A stretch of DNA of 64,000 nucleotides, from positions 813,600 through 877,599 of the forward strand of contig NZ_JH719942.1 in NCBI RefSeq assembly GCF_000275825.1. The letters are read 5' to 3'. The stretch comes from Saprospira grandis DSM 2844. Lineage in GTDB: Bacteria > Bacteroidota > Bacteroidia > Chitinophagales > Saprospiraceae. The position numbers and the translations under genes were made by a program. Of the stretch, positions 16,676 to 26,017 are shown one piece after another (the stretch's first letter is position 1; every line of letters begins with the position of its first letter). Below the pieces are notes generated by a model that was given only the letters and a program-made list of their open reading frames with translations, ran no database searches and was not told the origin of the DNA.

Positions 16676-19069
16676 ATGAAAAACATCTTACAGTCAGCGT
16701 TTTTGCTGCTTATTTTTCAGTTGATGGGGAGTATAGGCGCGCAGGCCCAGCTCATCAACTTTGAAGAAACTTGGCAAGCCTTTTTAAAAGATCCTCTGAC
16801 GGCCTCTGTTTCAGAACTGCCCAAGCCGCCAAAATCTAGTGTGGGCGATTATGCCAAATATCATTTGATGTATGCCAACTCTAGCTTTTGTGCCGACGAA
16901 TTGATTGATGCAGAAAGCTTTTTGAGAGAGCTCAAAAGTATGGATAAATCGCAATACGATAAATATCCGGGCTTTTCGCAGCGCTTGGCCGATTTGGAAG
17001 GAAAAATGAAAGCCTACTACAAAGTAGATGTACTTTGGAAGCGTCATTTGCAGAAATTTGATGTTTCTAGAGGCGAACTAGAAGGCGCCGAAGAAGGCCG
17101 CAAAGTTTGTGAAAAAGGGACCTTGGCCAAATATTATCAGATGATGTCGATGGCCTATTATTGTGAAGGCAATGAGGTAGAATCCCTCAATCAGTTTGAG
17201 AATAAAGCCATGCGCATTGTAGACAAAACCTCTTTGCAAGCTGCCGATGTAGAAGGTCTGCCCGGCGAAATTAAGCGCTCTAAGGCCCATTTTAAGGTCT
17301 TGGGACAGCTCAATAAAGCCTGGAAAACCTATATGGATAGCGATGTATCGCCTGGTTTTGAGCCTGAAATGCCTCTTTATACCTGTTATACCATTCCCAA
17401 TATGAAAGCTTATATGCTGCGGGCTATGGTAGATGTTTGTAAAAATGGCTCGGAAATGCTGGCCAAAATTAAAGCACTAGAAGCCGAAAATACCCATGAT
17501 ATTCCCGCCGACTTGGCCGAGAAAATTGGTTGGTTGGAAGCCGAAGTGAAGAAATACAACGGAAACTTGGCCGTGCTCAACAAAGCTTGGGGACAATTTA
17601 CCAGCAGCGGAAAAGTAGACCCCAGCCTAAAATATATGGGCGAATACTGCGAAAAAGATGCGCAAATTAAGGCCTATACTATGGCCGGAACCCTAGATTA
17701 CTGTAACATTGGAGAAGAAATGCTCGGCAAAATTGCAGCAGTGCAAAAAGAGTATAATCCAACCCTAGACGCCACCACCAAGGCCAAAATTAAGGCCCTA
17801 GAAAAATTGGTGACAGAAGATGCCGCCCGCCAAGCCAAACTAGAAGAAGCTTGGGCCGAATTTGTTCCTCAAGATACCCTCAATAGCATTGATTTTGCCT
17901 TTGAATACTGCGATAAAGAAGCCCAAATCCGTGCCTATATCATGGATGGCCGCGTCAATGCTTGCTACAAAGGCGAACAACGCCTAGCCGATATCGATAA
18001 ACTCATGGCCTCGGCCAAGCCTAGCCTACAAGCCGATACCAAAGCCAAATGGGAGGACCTCAAAGTTGTTGTGGCCAAATATCGTGGAGATATTGCCGCC
18101 CTAGACCAACTTTGGGCCACTTTTATCAAAAATAATGATACCATTCCCAATGAGTTTAGCGTAGAACCCTACTACTGCGATAAAATTACTCAGGTGAAAT
18201 CTTGGTGCCTAGTCGGTAATGTGAATACCTGCGAACAAGGCCAAGAATACATGGACAAAATTGATAGCTATACCAAAACTTACAAACTCAAATATGACCG
18301 CGAACTAAGCTGCCGCATCAGTCGCCTCCGCCAACAAATTTGGGACTGCCGCTACTGGGAACTCGTGCGACAAGCACAACGCGAAACCCATGAAGAACGC
18401 GAACGCTTTGGCCCCGAATCTGCCGAGAATATGCGCCTAGACCTCAATAACGATAAACTTCCCTGTAAAACAGAGGTGCTCTATGAACCCCTCGGAAAAA
18501 TTGGCGTGCGCTACGTCATCCAAACCTTCCTCTGCCAAGGAACAGACCTCGCCAAAATGGGCGATCCCGAATACTATAAGAAAATTGCCGGTTGGGTAGA
18601 TACCGAAGTACTAAGCAAATATTGCGAAGCCAACATGCGCTGTAAAAAAGATTTTTATATCTACCTAGAAGGCCATACCGATGGCCACCCCTTTAGCTTC
18701 CACCGCTACAAAAAATCTTTGGGCGTTCCCCAAGGCACCGAGTTTACTCACTTTGTAGGCAAAGGAGAAAAAGAAGCCACCGATACGATCGTTAAGAAAA
18801 CAGCACGCGAACTAAGCTTTGACCTAAAAAGCAATATGGAGTTGGGTATCGCCCGCGCCTGGACGGTCCGCAAGCAACTTCAGTTTATGAACGTTCCCAT
18901 CACTATTGGCGCCTATGAGCACCCCTCTAAAGAGCGTGGAGCCGACTACCGCCGCGTAGATGTCGAGCTAAATATTACCAACCTTTTGCTCGATTTTTAT
19001 GAAAAACGCCTAGCCGAACTCATCGAAGAATCTGGCATTGGCGAAAAACCTAAAGATTGTAAAGGCTAA
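16676..19069 (+). CDS. OmpA-like protein with six-fold cysteine repeats
   Basis: This 797-residue protein has a signal peptide (ending SIGAQA). About residues 20-540 consist of roughly six repeats of 80-110 residues, each with a leading W or LW-x-x-F, a Tyr-Cys or Cys, then QIKAY or similar, and a second Cys before G-x-E-x-L-x-K-I (for example YCEKDAQIKAYTMAGTLDYC; YCDKEAQIRAYIMDGRVNAC). The C-terminal 200 residues include EGHTDGHPF, NMELGIARAWTVRKQL and DYRRVDVELNI, the pattern of an OmpA-type peptidoglycan-binding domain with an insertion. The regular cysteine pairs suggest one disulfide per repeat. A periplasmic scaffold anchored to peptidoglycan is a reasonable inference; the repeat family is not one I know. 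Confidence 0.75.
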   Translation: MKNILQSAFLLLIFQLMGSIGAQAQLINFEETWQAFLKDPLTASVSELPKPPKSSVGDYAKYHLMYANSSFCADELIDAESFLRELKSMDKSQYDKYPGFSQRLADLEGKMKAYYKVDVLWKRHLQKFDVSRGELEGAEEGRKVCEKGTLAKYYQMMSMAYYCEGNEVESLNQFENKAMRIVDKTSLQAADVEGLPGEIKRSKAHFKVLGQLNKAWKTYMDSDVSPGFEPEMPLYTCYTIPNMKAYMLRAMVDVCKNGSEMLAKIKALEAENTHDIPADLAEKIGWLEAEVKKYNGNLAVLNKAWGQFTSSGKVDPSLKYMGEYCEKDAQIKAYTMAGTLDYCNIGEEMLGKIAAVQKEYNPTLDATTKAKIKALEKLVTEDAARQAKLEEAWAEFVPQDTLNSIDFAFEYCDKEAQIRAYIMDGRVNACYKGEQRLADIDKLMASAKPSLQADTKAKWEDLKVVVAKYRGDIAALDQLWATFIKNNDTIPNEFSVEPYYCDKITQVKSWCLVGNVNTCEQGQEYMDKIDSYTKTYKLKYDRELSCRISRLRQQIWDCRYWELVRQAQRETHEERERFGPESAENMRLDLNNDKLPCKTEVLYEPLGKIGVRYVIQTFLCQGTDLAKMGDPEYYKKIAGWVDTEVLSKYCEANMRCKKDFYIYLEGHTDGHPFSFHRYKKSLGVPQGTEFTHFVGKGEKEATDTIVKKTARELSFDLKSNMELGIARAWTVRKQLQFMNVPITIGAYEHPSKERGADYRRVDVELNITNLLLDFYEKRLAELIEESGIGEKPKDCKG

Positions 19070-19089
19070 TTCTTTAGCCAAAAGTATCT

Positions 19090-19126
19090 GGGCCGGTCCT
19101 CTTTTTAAGGGCTGGCCCTTTTTTAT
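19090..19126 (+). terminator. Probable terminator after the OmpA-like gene
   Basis: GGGCCGG pairs with GCTGGCCC-type sequence across a 12-base loop, followed by a T-rich run. Confidence 0.6.
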
Positions 19127-19134
19127 TTTTTTTT

Positions 19135-19462
19135 GGGGCCTCCGCTGCGGCGGGCGCTACGTTTACTCCCTTCGGTCGTCGAACTGCGGACTAAAGTCCT
19201 TGTTGTCGCAGCTCGCTGAGTTTTTGGGGCCTCCGCTGCGGCGGGCGCTACGTTTACTCCCTTCGGTCGTCGAACTGCGGACTAAAGTCCTTGTTGTCGC
19301 AGCTCGCTGAGTTTTTGGGGCCTCCGCCTCGCTTCGCTCGTCGGCGCTACGTTTCGCAGCTCGCTATTCGCTCGGCCCTGCGCAAAAAAACAAGTTTTTT
19401 GCTGGGTCTGCGGCTGCGCCGCACTGCTACACATCGCTAGGCCGGGCGGCTGCGCCGCCCCC
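19135..19462 (+). repeat. Modular GC-rich intergenic repeat R6 (type A) with 91-bp tandem duplication
   Basis: 19135-19225 and 19226-19316 are identical 91-bp copies of a type A head plus the TCGTCGAACTGCG module. A full unit follows to the ACATCGCTAGGCC tail at 19443. The central hairpin of the full unit is GCAAAAAA/TTTTTTGC. A GGGCGGC/GCCGCCC hairpin ends the block. Confidence 0.85.
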
Positions 19463-19580
19463 AAAACCATTTTGGCCCTCTTTTTTTGCCATTGGTCGAA
19501 CTTTAGCCCAAAGCTTTGTAATATGTCCGCATCTTGCTTAAATTAGAATAAGCAACCCCAACCGCATTGAACGAATAAAA

Positions 19581-21236
19581 ATGCCTATGTTAAAGCAACT
19601 CTACCTTTTAGTTTTTCTCCTCTCTAGCCAACTTATTTTTGCCCAAAGAGATTACGATTTATTTTGGGTGCAATTTGACCATAAGGACAATAGCCCCTAC
19701 AGCATTTTTCACCCTCAAGAGTATCTCTCTTCTGCCGCCATTGAGCGCCGCCAAAAGATGGGCATAAAGATCGACAGCCTAGATTTACCTGTAGATCCTA
19801 GCTATTTGGCCCAAATAAAGGCCCAAGGCTTTGCCATTCAGTATAGCTCCAAATGGAAAAACGGCGCCGTGATCCGTGGCAATGGCCAAAAACTCCAATT
19901 CGTCCAAGAACTGCCCTTTGTCCAAAAAATAGCCGCCATCGGCTTTAGCCGCAAAAAAAATGAAGGGACCAACTACATCGGCCGCCGAGAATATAAAACC
20001 GAATATACCCAAGAAGACGACTTTTATGGCCTGAGCGAAAACCAAATCCATATGCTACAAGCCGATTATCTCCACCAACTCGGTTTTGCTGGACAAAATA
20101 TGCCCCTAGCCGTTTTTGATGGCGGTTTCTCGGACCTCCGAGAAACCCCCGCCTTTGATTCCCTCCGCCAAAAGGGCCAAATTTTAGGCAGCTACGACTT
20201 TGTCCAACTCGATACCTTTGTCTATGAAGGCTCCGAACATGGCCGAGATGTTCTCTCCTGTATGGCCGCCAATTTGCCCGGCCAAGTCATGGGCAGCGCC
20301 CCCCAAGCCAATTACTTTTTATGCAAAACCGAAGACTCTAATGGAGAATACCGCATTGAAGAATATAACTGGCTGGCCGCCGCAGAATTTGCCGATAGCG
20401 TTGGCGTTTATCTGATCAATTCCTCTTTGGGCTATGCCGATTTTGATGACGATAAAATGGATTATGCCTATGTAGACCTAGATGGCAATACCACCACCAT
20501 CACGCAGGCCGCCGACCTAGCCGCTAGCCGTGGCATTTTGGTCGTTACTTCAGCCGGAAATGAAGGCAATGACCCCTGGCACCACCTCTCCGCCCCCGGC
20601 GATGCCGATAGCATCCTGACCGTTGGCGCCACCGACCGCGACGGCTTTCATGCCGCTTTTAGCTCCTATGGTTTTGATTCTAGCTATTTGGTCAAACCCA
20701 ACCTATCCGCCCGTGGCCTCTTCTCTATTGTGGCCCAAGTTGGCCGCTATCGACACAATTTTAATTCGGGAACTTCTTTTTCTTCGCCCATCTTGGCCGG
20801 CGCCATGGCTTGCCTTTGGCAAGCCCTGCCCGAGTACAGCAATCTAGAACTCATTCGCTTGGCCGAAAGCCTAGGCAGCCAATACAAAAAACCCGATACC
20901 GCCCTAGGCTATGGCGTGCCCGCCCTTTTTGATGCCTGGAAAAAAGCCAGAGCCGGCCACTATCTAGAGGTCCAAGAAACAGAAGATCTCTATTATCTGC
21001 CCATGGCCAAAGCCCAAGAAGATTTCTTTATCATCTGGCCAGAAGCTATAGACAAAGAAGTAGAAGTAAAACTCTATGGCCCAATCGGCCAATTGGTTTA
21101 TGCTCAAAAGCATAGCGCTGTTTTTGGACAACGCTTTTTATGCAAAATTCCAAACTGGAAAACACTGCCCGCAGGCCTTTATCAACTGGAGCTGAAAATG
21201 GGACCCGCCAAGAAAAAAGCCCTTTTGGCCAAGTAG
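19581..21236 (+). CDS. Secreted subtilisin-family (S8) serine protease
   Basis: This 551-residue protein has a signal peptide (ending LIFAQ) and the complete catalytic triad: Asp180 in AVFDGGF, His220 in EHGRDV and Ser399 in GTSFSSP. The oxyanion Asn is in TSAGNEG. Residues 25-130 form a prodomain-like region. The last 80 residues (VEVKLYGPIGQLVYAQ ... LPAGLYQLELKMG) resemble a type IX secretion sorting domain, so export to the surface is likely but not certain. ATG 19581 and ATG 19587 are both possible starts. It is monocistronic between repeats. Confidence 0.92.
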   Translation: MPMLKQLYLLVFLLSSQLIFAQRDYDLFWVQFDHKDNSPYSIFHPQEYLSSAAIERRQKMGIKIDSLDLPVDPSYLAQIKAQGFAIQYSSKWKNGAVIRGNGQKLQFVQELPFVQKIAAIGFSRKKNEGTNYIGRREYKTEYTQEDDFYGLSENQIHMLQADYLHQLGFAGQNMPLAVFDGGFSDLRETPAFDSLRQKGQILGSYDFVQLDTFVYEGSEHGRDVLSCMAANLPGQVMGSAPQANYFLCKTEDSNGEYRIEEYNWLAAAEFADSVGVYLINSSLGYADFDDDKMDYAYVDLDGNTTTITQAADLAASRGILVVTSAGNEGNDPWHHLSAPGDADSILTVGATDRDGFHAAFSSYGFDSSYLVKPNLSARGLFSIVAQVGRYRHNFNSGTSFSSPILAGAMACLWQALPEYSNLELIRLAESLGSQYKKPDTALGYGVPALFDAWKKARAGHYLEVQETEDLYYLPMAKAQEDFFIIWPEAIDKEVEVKLYGPIGQLVYAQKHSAVFGQRFLCKIPNWKTLPAGLYQLELKMGPAKKKALLAK

Positions 21237-21335
21237 GACCCATAAAATATTGAACTCATTCATAGTTTTTTTTAGCTTTGCTAAAGGAAGGCTAACCCAC
21301 TCATTTAAAACAGCAATAAGATCCTTTTGCAGAGG

Positions 21336-21483
21336 ACAGGCGGCAAAGCCGCCGCAGGCTGAGCTGCCCGGCAGGGTGGCCGAAGGCCAGACCCAAGTTT
21401 TTGAGCGCAGCGAAAAAACTGCAGGGCCGAGCAGACCTGCGAGCCCTAAGGGGAGCGACCCGACCAGCGGGAGGGGCAGCCCC
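21336..21483 (-). repeat. Modular GC-rich intergenic repeat R7 (type B, reverse)
   Basis: The head is GGGGCTGCCCC..., with the core linker GAGCAGACCTGCGAGCCC. The central stem is AGTTTTT/AAAAACT with loop GAGCGCAGCG. The tail deviates (GGACAGGCGGC/GCCGCC arm at the left end). Confidence 0.8.
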
Positions 21484-21530
21484 AAAAAAATAAAATTAAG
21501 ATAAGCTAACAGCTAAATAATAGTACAATT

Positions 21531-22748
21531 ATGCAAAATCAAGAATTGCTAGACAGCATTAAGCGTTCGGCCAAACAAGACCGCTTTAAGGGCCAAGATT
21601 ATTATATGATTAACGATCTGCTAACGGATGAGCAAAAAATTGCTCGCGATGCCGTTCGCGAATTTGTTCGTGGCGAAATCTCTCCCATTATTGAGGATTG
21701 CTACGAACGCGCCATCTATCCCCGCCACCTCATCAAAGGATTGGCAGAGTTGGGCGCTTTTGGTCCCTCTTTACCCGAAAAATACGGCTGCGCAGGTACC
21801 GATGAAACCACCTACGGCCTCATGATGCAAGAATTGGAACGTGGCGACTCTGGCATTCGCTCTGCCGCCTCTGTGCAAGGTTCTTTGGTCATGTACCCCA
21901 TCTATCGCTTCGGTAGCGAAGAACAACGCATGAAATACTTGCCCAAATTGGCCGCTGGCGAATTTATCGGCTGCTTTGGTTTGACTGAGCCCGATCATGG
22001 ATCGAATCCCGCCGGCATGATTACCAATATCAAAGAAGATGGCGACCACTATATCCTCAATGGCGCAAAAATGTGGATCACCAACTCGCCTATCGCAGAT
22101 GTGGCCGTGGTTTGGGCCAAGGATGAAGAAGGCGTTATCCGTGGTCTGATTGTCGATATGGATACCCCCGGCGTTTCTGCTCCCGAAATTCACGGAAAAC
22201 TTTCTCTCCGCGCTTCTATTACTGGCGAATTGGTTTTTGAAGATGCTCGCATCCCCAAAGCCAATCTTTTGCCCAATGTAAAAGGCTTGAAAGGTCCTTT
22301 GTCTTGCCTCACTAAAGCCCGCTACGGCATCGCTTGGGGTGCTTTGGGTGCCGCTATGGATTGTTATGAGTCGGCTTTGCGCTACTCTTTGGAGCGCGAG
22401 CAGTTTGGTAAACCTATCGCTGGTTTCCAATTGACTCAGAAAAAATTGGCCGAAATGATTACCGAAATTACCAAAGCACAGCTTTTGCTTTGGCGTTTGG
22501 GTGGTTTGATGGATGCTGGCAAAGCTACTTCCGCTCAAGTATCTATGGCTAAACGGAATAATGTGGCCATGGCCCTAGACATTGCTCGCGAAGCTCGCCA
22601 AATTCATGGTGGAATGGGAATTACCAACGAGTATCCCTGCATGCGCCACATGATGAACCTAGAAACGGTATTGACTTATGAAGGTACTCACGATATTCAC
22701 TTGCTCATTACGGGTATGGATGTTACGGGTTTGAACGCCTTTAAATAA
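21531..22748 (+). CDS. gcdH: Glutaryl-CoA dehydrogenase
   Basis: FAD-dependent acyl-CoA dehydrogenase of lysine/tryptophan breakdown that oxidises and decarboxylates glutaryl-CoA to crotonyl-CoA. All 405 residues align with the family pattern: ERGDSGIRSAASVQGSLVM, FGLTEPDHGSNPAGM, MWITNSPIADVAVVWAK and the catalytic Glu384 in TYEGTHDIH. The EPDHGSNP and TYEGTHDIH motifs favour glutaryl-CoA over straight-chain substrates. It stands alone with its own terminator. Confidence 0.93.
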   Translation: MQNQELLDSIKRSAKQDRFKGQDYYMINDLLTDEQKIARDAVREFVRGEISPIIEDCYERAIYPRHLIKGLAELGAFGPSLPEKYGCAGTDETTYGLMMQELERGDSGIRSAASVQGSLVMYPIYRFGSEEQRMKYLPKLAAGEFIGCFGLTEPDHGSNPAGMITNIKEDGDHYILNGAKMWITNSPIADVAVVWAKDEEGVIRGLIVDMDTPGVSAPEIHGKLSLRASITGELVFEDARIPKANLLPNVKGLKGPLSCLTKARYGIAWGALGAAMDCYESALRYSLEREQFGKPIAGFQLTQKKLAEMITEITKAQLLLWRLGGLMDAGKATSAQVSMAKRNNVAMALDIAREARQIHGGMGITNEYPCMRHMMNLETVLTYEGTHDIHLLITGMDVTGLNAFK

Positions 22749-22766
22749 GCGAAATCAATAAACTTT

Positions 22767-22797
22767 AGCCTCCTCTAGTTGATAGAGGAGGCTTTTT
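22767..22797 (+). terminator. Intrinsic terminator of gcdH
   Basis: GCCTCCTCTA pairs with TAGAGGAGGC around GTTGA, followed by six T. Confidence 0.9.
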
Positions 22798-22810
22798 TGT
22801 CTACAAAATT

Positions 22811-23350
22811 ATGGAACTGAAAAAAAAGAGCATGCTAGAGCTACAACGGCCTAGCATTGAAGAGTATAAGCAACAACCCAAAATGCCTTTGCTCCTCATT
22901 TTAGATAATTTGCGCTCGGCCCTAAATGTGGGGGCTGCTTTTCGCACCGCCGATGCTTTTGGCATTGAAGGCATTTACTTGACGGGAATTTCGGCCCAAC
23001 CGCCGCAAAGAGAAATTATGAAGTCGGCCTTGGGCGCCGATAGAGCTGTAGATTGGCAATATTTTGAAGAAAATAAAGCCGCTATAGCTGCGGCCAAGGC
23101 CAAAGGCTATAAAGTCTATGCCGTAGAGCAAACTTTTGGCAGCCATTCTTTAGAACAGTTTGTTTGGGCCGCCCAAGAAGGCATTGCCCTCATTTTTGGC
23201 AATGAAGTAAAAGGCGTAGATGCCGAGCTCTTGCCTTTGGTAGATGGCGCCATTGAAATTCCGCAATTTGGCAGCAAACATTCTTTAAATGTTTCGGTGA
23301 GCATGGGCGTTTTGCTTTGGGAAATGCGCAGACAATATTTTGGGCGTTAA
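22811..23350 (+). CDS. SpoU/TrmH-family RNA 2'-O-methyltransferase
   Basis: This 179-residue SPOUT methyltransferase shows the three family motifs: LDNLRSALNVGAAFRTADAF (motif 1), IALIFGNEVKGVD (motif 2) and IPQFGSKHSLNVSVSMGVLL (motif 3, the trefoil-knot SAM site). It probably methylates a tRNA or rRNA ribose; target specificity cannot be read from sequence. It begins 12 bp after the gcdH terminator and so has its own promoter or depends on readthrough. Confidence 0.9.
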   Translation: MELKKKSMLELQRPSIEEYKQQPKMPLLLILDNLRSALNVGAAFRTADAFGIEGIYLTGISAQPPQREIMKSALGADRAVDWQYFEENKAAIAAAKAKGYKVYAVEQTFGSHSLEQFVWAAQEGIALIFGNEVKGVDAELLPLVDGAIEIPQFGSKHSLNVSVSMGVLLWEMRRQYFGR

Positions 23351-23423
23351 GTCTAGAAAAAAATGAGCGAACAGAGTGATAAAATCCTCTTTCGCTTTTT
23401 TTAGTGCTTTTTATAAGCTTTTT

Positions 23424-23489
23424 GGGGCTGTCCCTCGCCTTCGGCTCGGGTCGCTACGCTCCGCAAGGCGAAGCCGCAGCGGAGGCCCC
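23424..23489 (+). repeat. Partial repeat R8: type B head joined to an inverted type A head
   Basis: This 66-bp block runs from GGGGCTGTCCC to GGAGGCCCC. It has head-type sequence at both ends, no core linker and no tail. Internal stems are GCCTTCGGC and GCCTTGC-type pairs. It looks like a recombination product of two repeats. Confidence 0.7.
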
Positions 23490-23585
23490 AAAAGAAATAA
23501 TAGAAAAAAATTATATTAAGGTCAAGACTAGGGGCAGATAGGGCCAACAAGTATCTCCCTAAAAGAGAAATCGTTTTAAAAATAT

Positions 23586-23593
23586 TACCTTTG
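23586..23593 (+). promoter_or_regulatory. -7 box TACCTTTG for the ketoacyl synthase gene
   Basis: Exact match to TAnnTTTG, 64 bp upstream of the ATG at 23658. A clear -33 TTG is not seen. Confidence 0.45.
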
Positions 23594-23657
23594 TGCCTAA
23601 GCGGAGTGAAAGCTTGGCCAACAATATCCTAAATACCAATAATTAGCTGCTTTTAAT

Positions 23658-24731
23658 ATGTGTGCATACTATAGTAAGATTGTGGGAACGGGTTCTTATG
23701 AGCCTCAAGTCGTGGTCCCTAATAAATATTTTACCGACTATCAATTTTATAAAGCCAATGGCGAGAAGAATCTAAAGGAGCCAGCGAAAATTGTGAGCAA
23801 ATTGGCTGAAATTTCGGGCATTAGCGAGCGTCGTTATGCTCAAAAACACATCAACACCTCTGATTTGGCTTATTTGGCGGCCAAAGATGCTTTGGAGAGT
23901 TCTGGAATAGATGGCGAAAGTTTGGACCATATCATTGTGGCCCATAATTTTGGTGATGTTCATAGCAAAACGCATTATACCGATATGCTTCCCAATGTTG
24001 CGGCCAAGGTCAAGCAAAAACTAGGGATTATCAATTCGGATTGTGTAGCCTATGATCTTTTGTTTGGTTGCCCAAGTTGGGTACAGGCTGTCATTCAGGC
24101 CGATTATTATTTGCGTTCGGGCGATGCCAAACGGGTATTGGTTGTTGGTGCCGATATTATGTCTAGAGTATTGGACCCACATGATTTAGATTCTATGCTT
24201 TTTGGCGATGGTGCTGGTGCCGTTGTTTTGGAGCGTTTTGAATCGGAAGAACCTGCGGGAATTCTTTGCCATAAAACGGTAACCGATAGTGTGCAGGGAG
24301 CCAACTTCTTGTACATGGATGGTTCTTATAATGAAGAGGCAGAAGATCGTCTATTTGTAAAAATGAATGGTCGCTCTGTTTATAAATATGCGATGGAAAA
24401 AGTGCCGGCCACTATGGATGCCTGCTTAAAAAAGGCGAATGTAGATATTGCCGACCTCAAGCAAATTTTGATTCATCAGGCCAATGAAAAAATGATCCGT
24501 CAGTTGTGTAAGAAACTATACAGCATGCACGACCGCCAAATGCCCGAAACTGTTTTTCCCTTGACCGTAGGCAAATGGGGAAATAGTTCGGCGGCCACGG
24601 TCCCTATGTTATTGGACCATATCTTGAAAGGAAAATTGGAAGGCCACCAAATTGAAGCAGGAGACCATATTATTCTCTCTTCGGTAGGTGGTGGGATGCA
24701 CGCCAACTGCATCGTTTATAAACATGTCTAA
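23658..24731 (+). CDS. 3-oxoacyl-ACP synthase III-like enzyme
   Basis: This 357-residue thiolase-fold condensing enzyme of the FabH group has a complete Cys-His-Asn triad: Cys138 in LFGCPSW, His273 in IHQANEK and Asn309 in KWGNSSAAT. The C-terminal SSVGGGMHANCIVY is the usual closing strand-loop. It initiates fatty-acid or related acyl condensation from acyl-CoA. It is longer than housekeeping FabH (about 320-330 residues) because of an N-terminal insertion (KANGEKNLKEPAK), so a paralogue with a specialised starter is possible. It is monocistronic. Confidence 0.88.
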   Translation: MCAYYSKIVGTGSYEPQVVVPNKYFTDYQFYKANGEKNLKEPAKIVSKLAEISGISERRYAQKHINTSDLAYLAAKDALESSGIDGESLDHIIVAHNFGDVHSKTHYTDMLPNVAAKVKQKLGIINSDCVAYDLLFGCPSWVQAVIQADYYLRSGDAKRVLVVGADIMSRVLDPHDLDSMLFGDGAGAVVLERFESEEPAGILCHKTVTDSVQGANFLYMDGSYNEEAEDRLFVKMNGRSVYKYAMEKVPATMDACLKKANVDIADLKQILIHQANEKMIRQLCKKLYSMHDRQMPETVFPLTVGKWGNSSAATVPMLLDHILKGKLEGHQIEAGDHIILSSVGGGMHANCIVYKHV

Positions 24732-24771
24732 AAAACAAGAGGGAATTCTGCCCTTTTTTCTATAAGTTCGC

Positions 24772-24779
24772 TATTTTTG
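24772..24779 (+). promoter_or_regulatory. -7 box TATTTTTG for ychF
   Basis: Matches TAnnTTTG 66 bp upstream of ychF. A terminator-like hairpin lies between it and the start. Confidence 0.4.
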
Positions 24780-24794
24780 CGGCAAATGAATACA

Positions 24795-24818
24795 AGGGGC
24801 TTCGGCCCCTTTCTTTTT
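24795..24818 (+). terminator. Hairpin with T-tract in the ychF leader
   Basis: AGGGGC-TTCG-GCCCCT with a UUCG-type tetraloop and a T-rich tail. It lies 27 bp before the ychF start and downstream of its likely -7 box, so it would either end upstream transcripts or attenuate ychF. Confidence 0.6.
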
Positions 24819-24844
24819 GAGGCCCTCAAAACTATACGCTATAT

Positions 24845-25948
24845 ATGGCTCTTCAATGTGGTATTGTAGGTTTGCCCAATGTGGGAAAATCGACACTCTT
24901 CAACGCACTCACTCAGGCTGGCGCACTAGCGGCCAACTATCCTTTTGCTACTAAAGACCCCAATGTTGGGGTGGTTACTGTTCCGGATTATCGTTTGGAC
25001 AAGCTAGAGGAAATTGTTCAACCCCAAAAAACGGTTCCTACTACAGTAGAGATTGTAGATATTGCGGGCCTCATTCGTGGTGCGAGTAAAGGCGAAGGCC
25101 TGGGCAACCAGTTTTTGGCCAATATCCGTGAAGTAAATGCCATTATGCATGTGGTCCGTTGCTTTGACGATGGAAACGTAACGCATGTAGATGGTGGCGT
25201 AGACCCCGTTCGCGATAAAGAAACCATTGATTTGGAATTGATTTTCAAGGATATGGAAACCTTGGAAAAACGCAAACAACGGCTACAAAAACTAGCCAAA
25301 GCCCTAGACCGTACGGTTTTGCGCCAACTCAAAATTGTAGAAGATTTACTTGCACATTTGGAGCAAGAGCAGCCTGCTCGTTCTTTTGATGAGCTAGACA
25401 GCGATGATGACGAAAAGTTCTTTAAAGAATTGCAACTGCTTACCGCCAAGCCCATTATTTATATCTGCAATGTGGATGAGGCTTCTGTACTTACAGGAAA
25501 TGAGCATACCGAAAAATTCAAGGCGGCTGTAGCCAAAGAAAATGCAGAAGTGATTCTCGTTTCTGCTGCTATTGAGGCAGATATTGCCGAGCTAGAAGAA
25601 GAAGAGGAGCGCAAAGAATTTTTGGCCGACATGGGCCTAGAAGAACCTGGCGTAAACCGTGTTGTTCGGGCTTGCTACAACCTACTCGAGCTGATTACCT
25701 ATTTTACGGCTGGCGAAAAAGAGGTGCGTGCTTGGACCATTCGCAGAGGGACCAAAGCCCCAGAAGCGGCTGGTGTTATCCACTCTGATATTGAAAGAGG
25801 ATTTATTAAGGCCCGTACCGTAGCTTATGAAAAATTTGTAGCGCTAGGCGGCTGGAAAGGCGCCCAAGAAGTAGGCGCTATGCGCCAAGAAGGTAAAGAA
25901 TATGTAGTTCAAGATGGTGACCTTCTTGAGTTTATGCATAATACCTAG
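24845..25948 (+). CDS. ychF: Ribosome-associated ATPase YchF
   Basis: Obg-type P-loop NTPase that prefers ATP and associates with ribosomes. The G1 motif GLPNVGKST begins at residue 7, G3 is [10 protein letters not shown], and the NVDE motif replaces the usual G4 NKxD, the mark of YchF. A coiled-coil insert follows (about 120-200). The C-terminus is a TGS domain ([19 protein letters not shown] ... [16 protein letters not shown]). The length of 367 residues is typical. Confidence 0.96.
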   Translation: MALQCGIVGLPNVGKSTLFNALTQAGALAANYPFATKDPNVGVVTVPDYRLDKLEEIVQPQKTVPTTVEIVDIAGLIRGASKGEGLGNQFLANIREVNAIMHVVRCFDDGNVTHVDGGVDPVRDKETIDLELIFKDMETLEKRKQRLQKLAKALDRTVLRQLKIVEDLLAHLEQEQPARSFDELDSDDDEKFFKELQLLTAKPIIYICNVDEASVLTGNEHTEKFKAAVAKENAEVILVSAAIEADIAELEEEEERKEFLADMGLEEPGVNRVVRACYNLLELITYFTAGEKEVRAWTIRRGTKAPEAAGVIHSDIERGFIKARTVAYEKFVALGGWKGAQEVGAMRQEGKEYVVQDGDLLEFMHNT

Positions 25949-26017
25949 ATCGATAGGCCAGACTACCTATTTTTAGGCTTTAGGTCTTATCAGCAAAAAA
26001 GATAATGCCCCCTGCCC

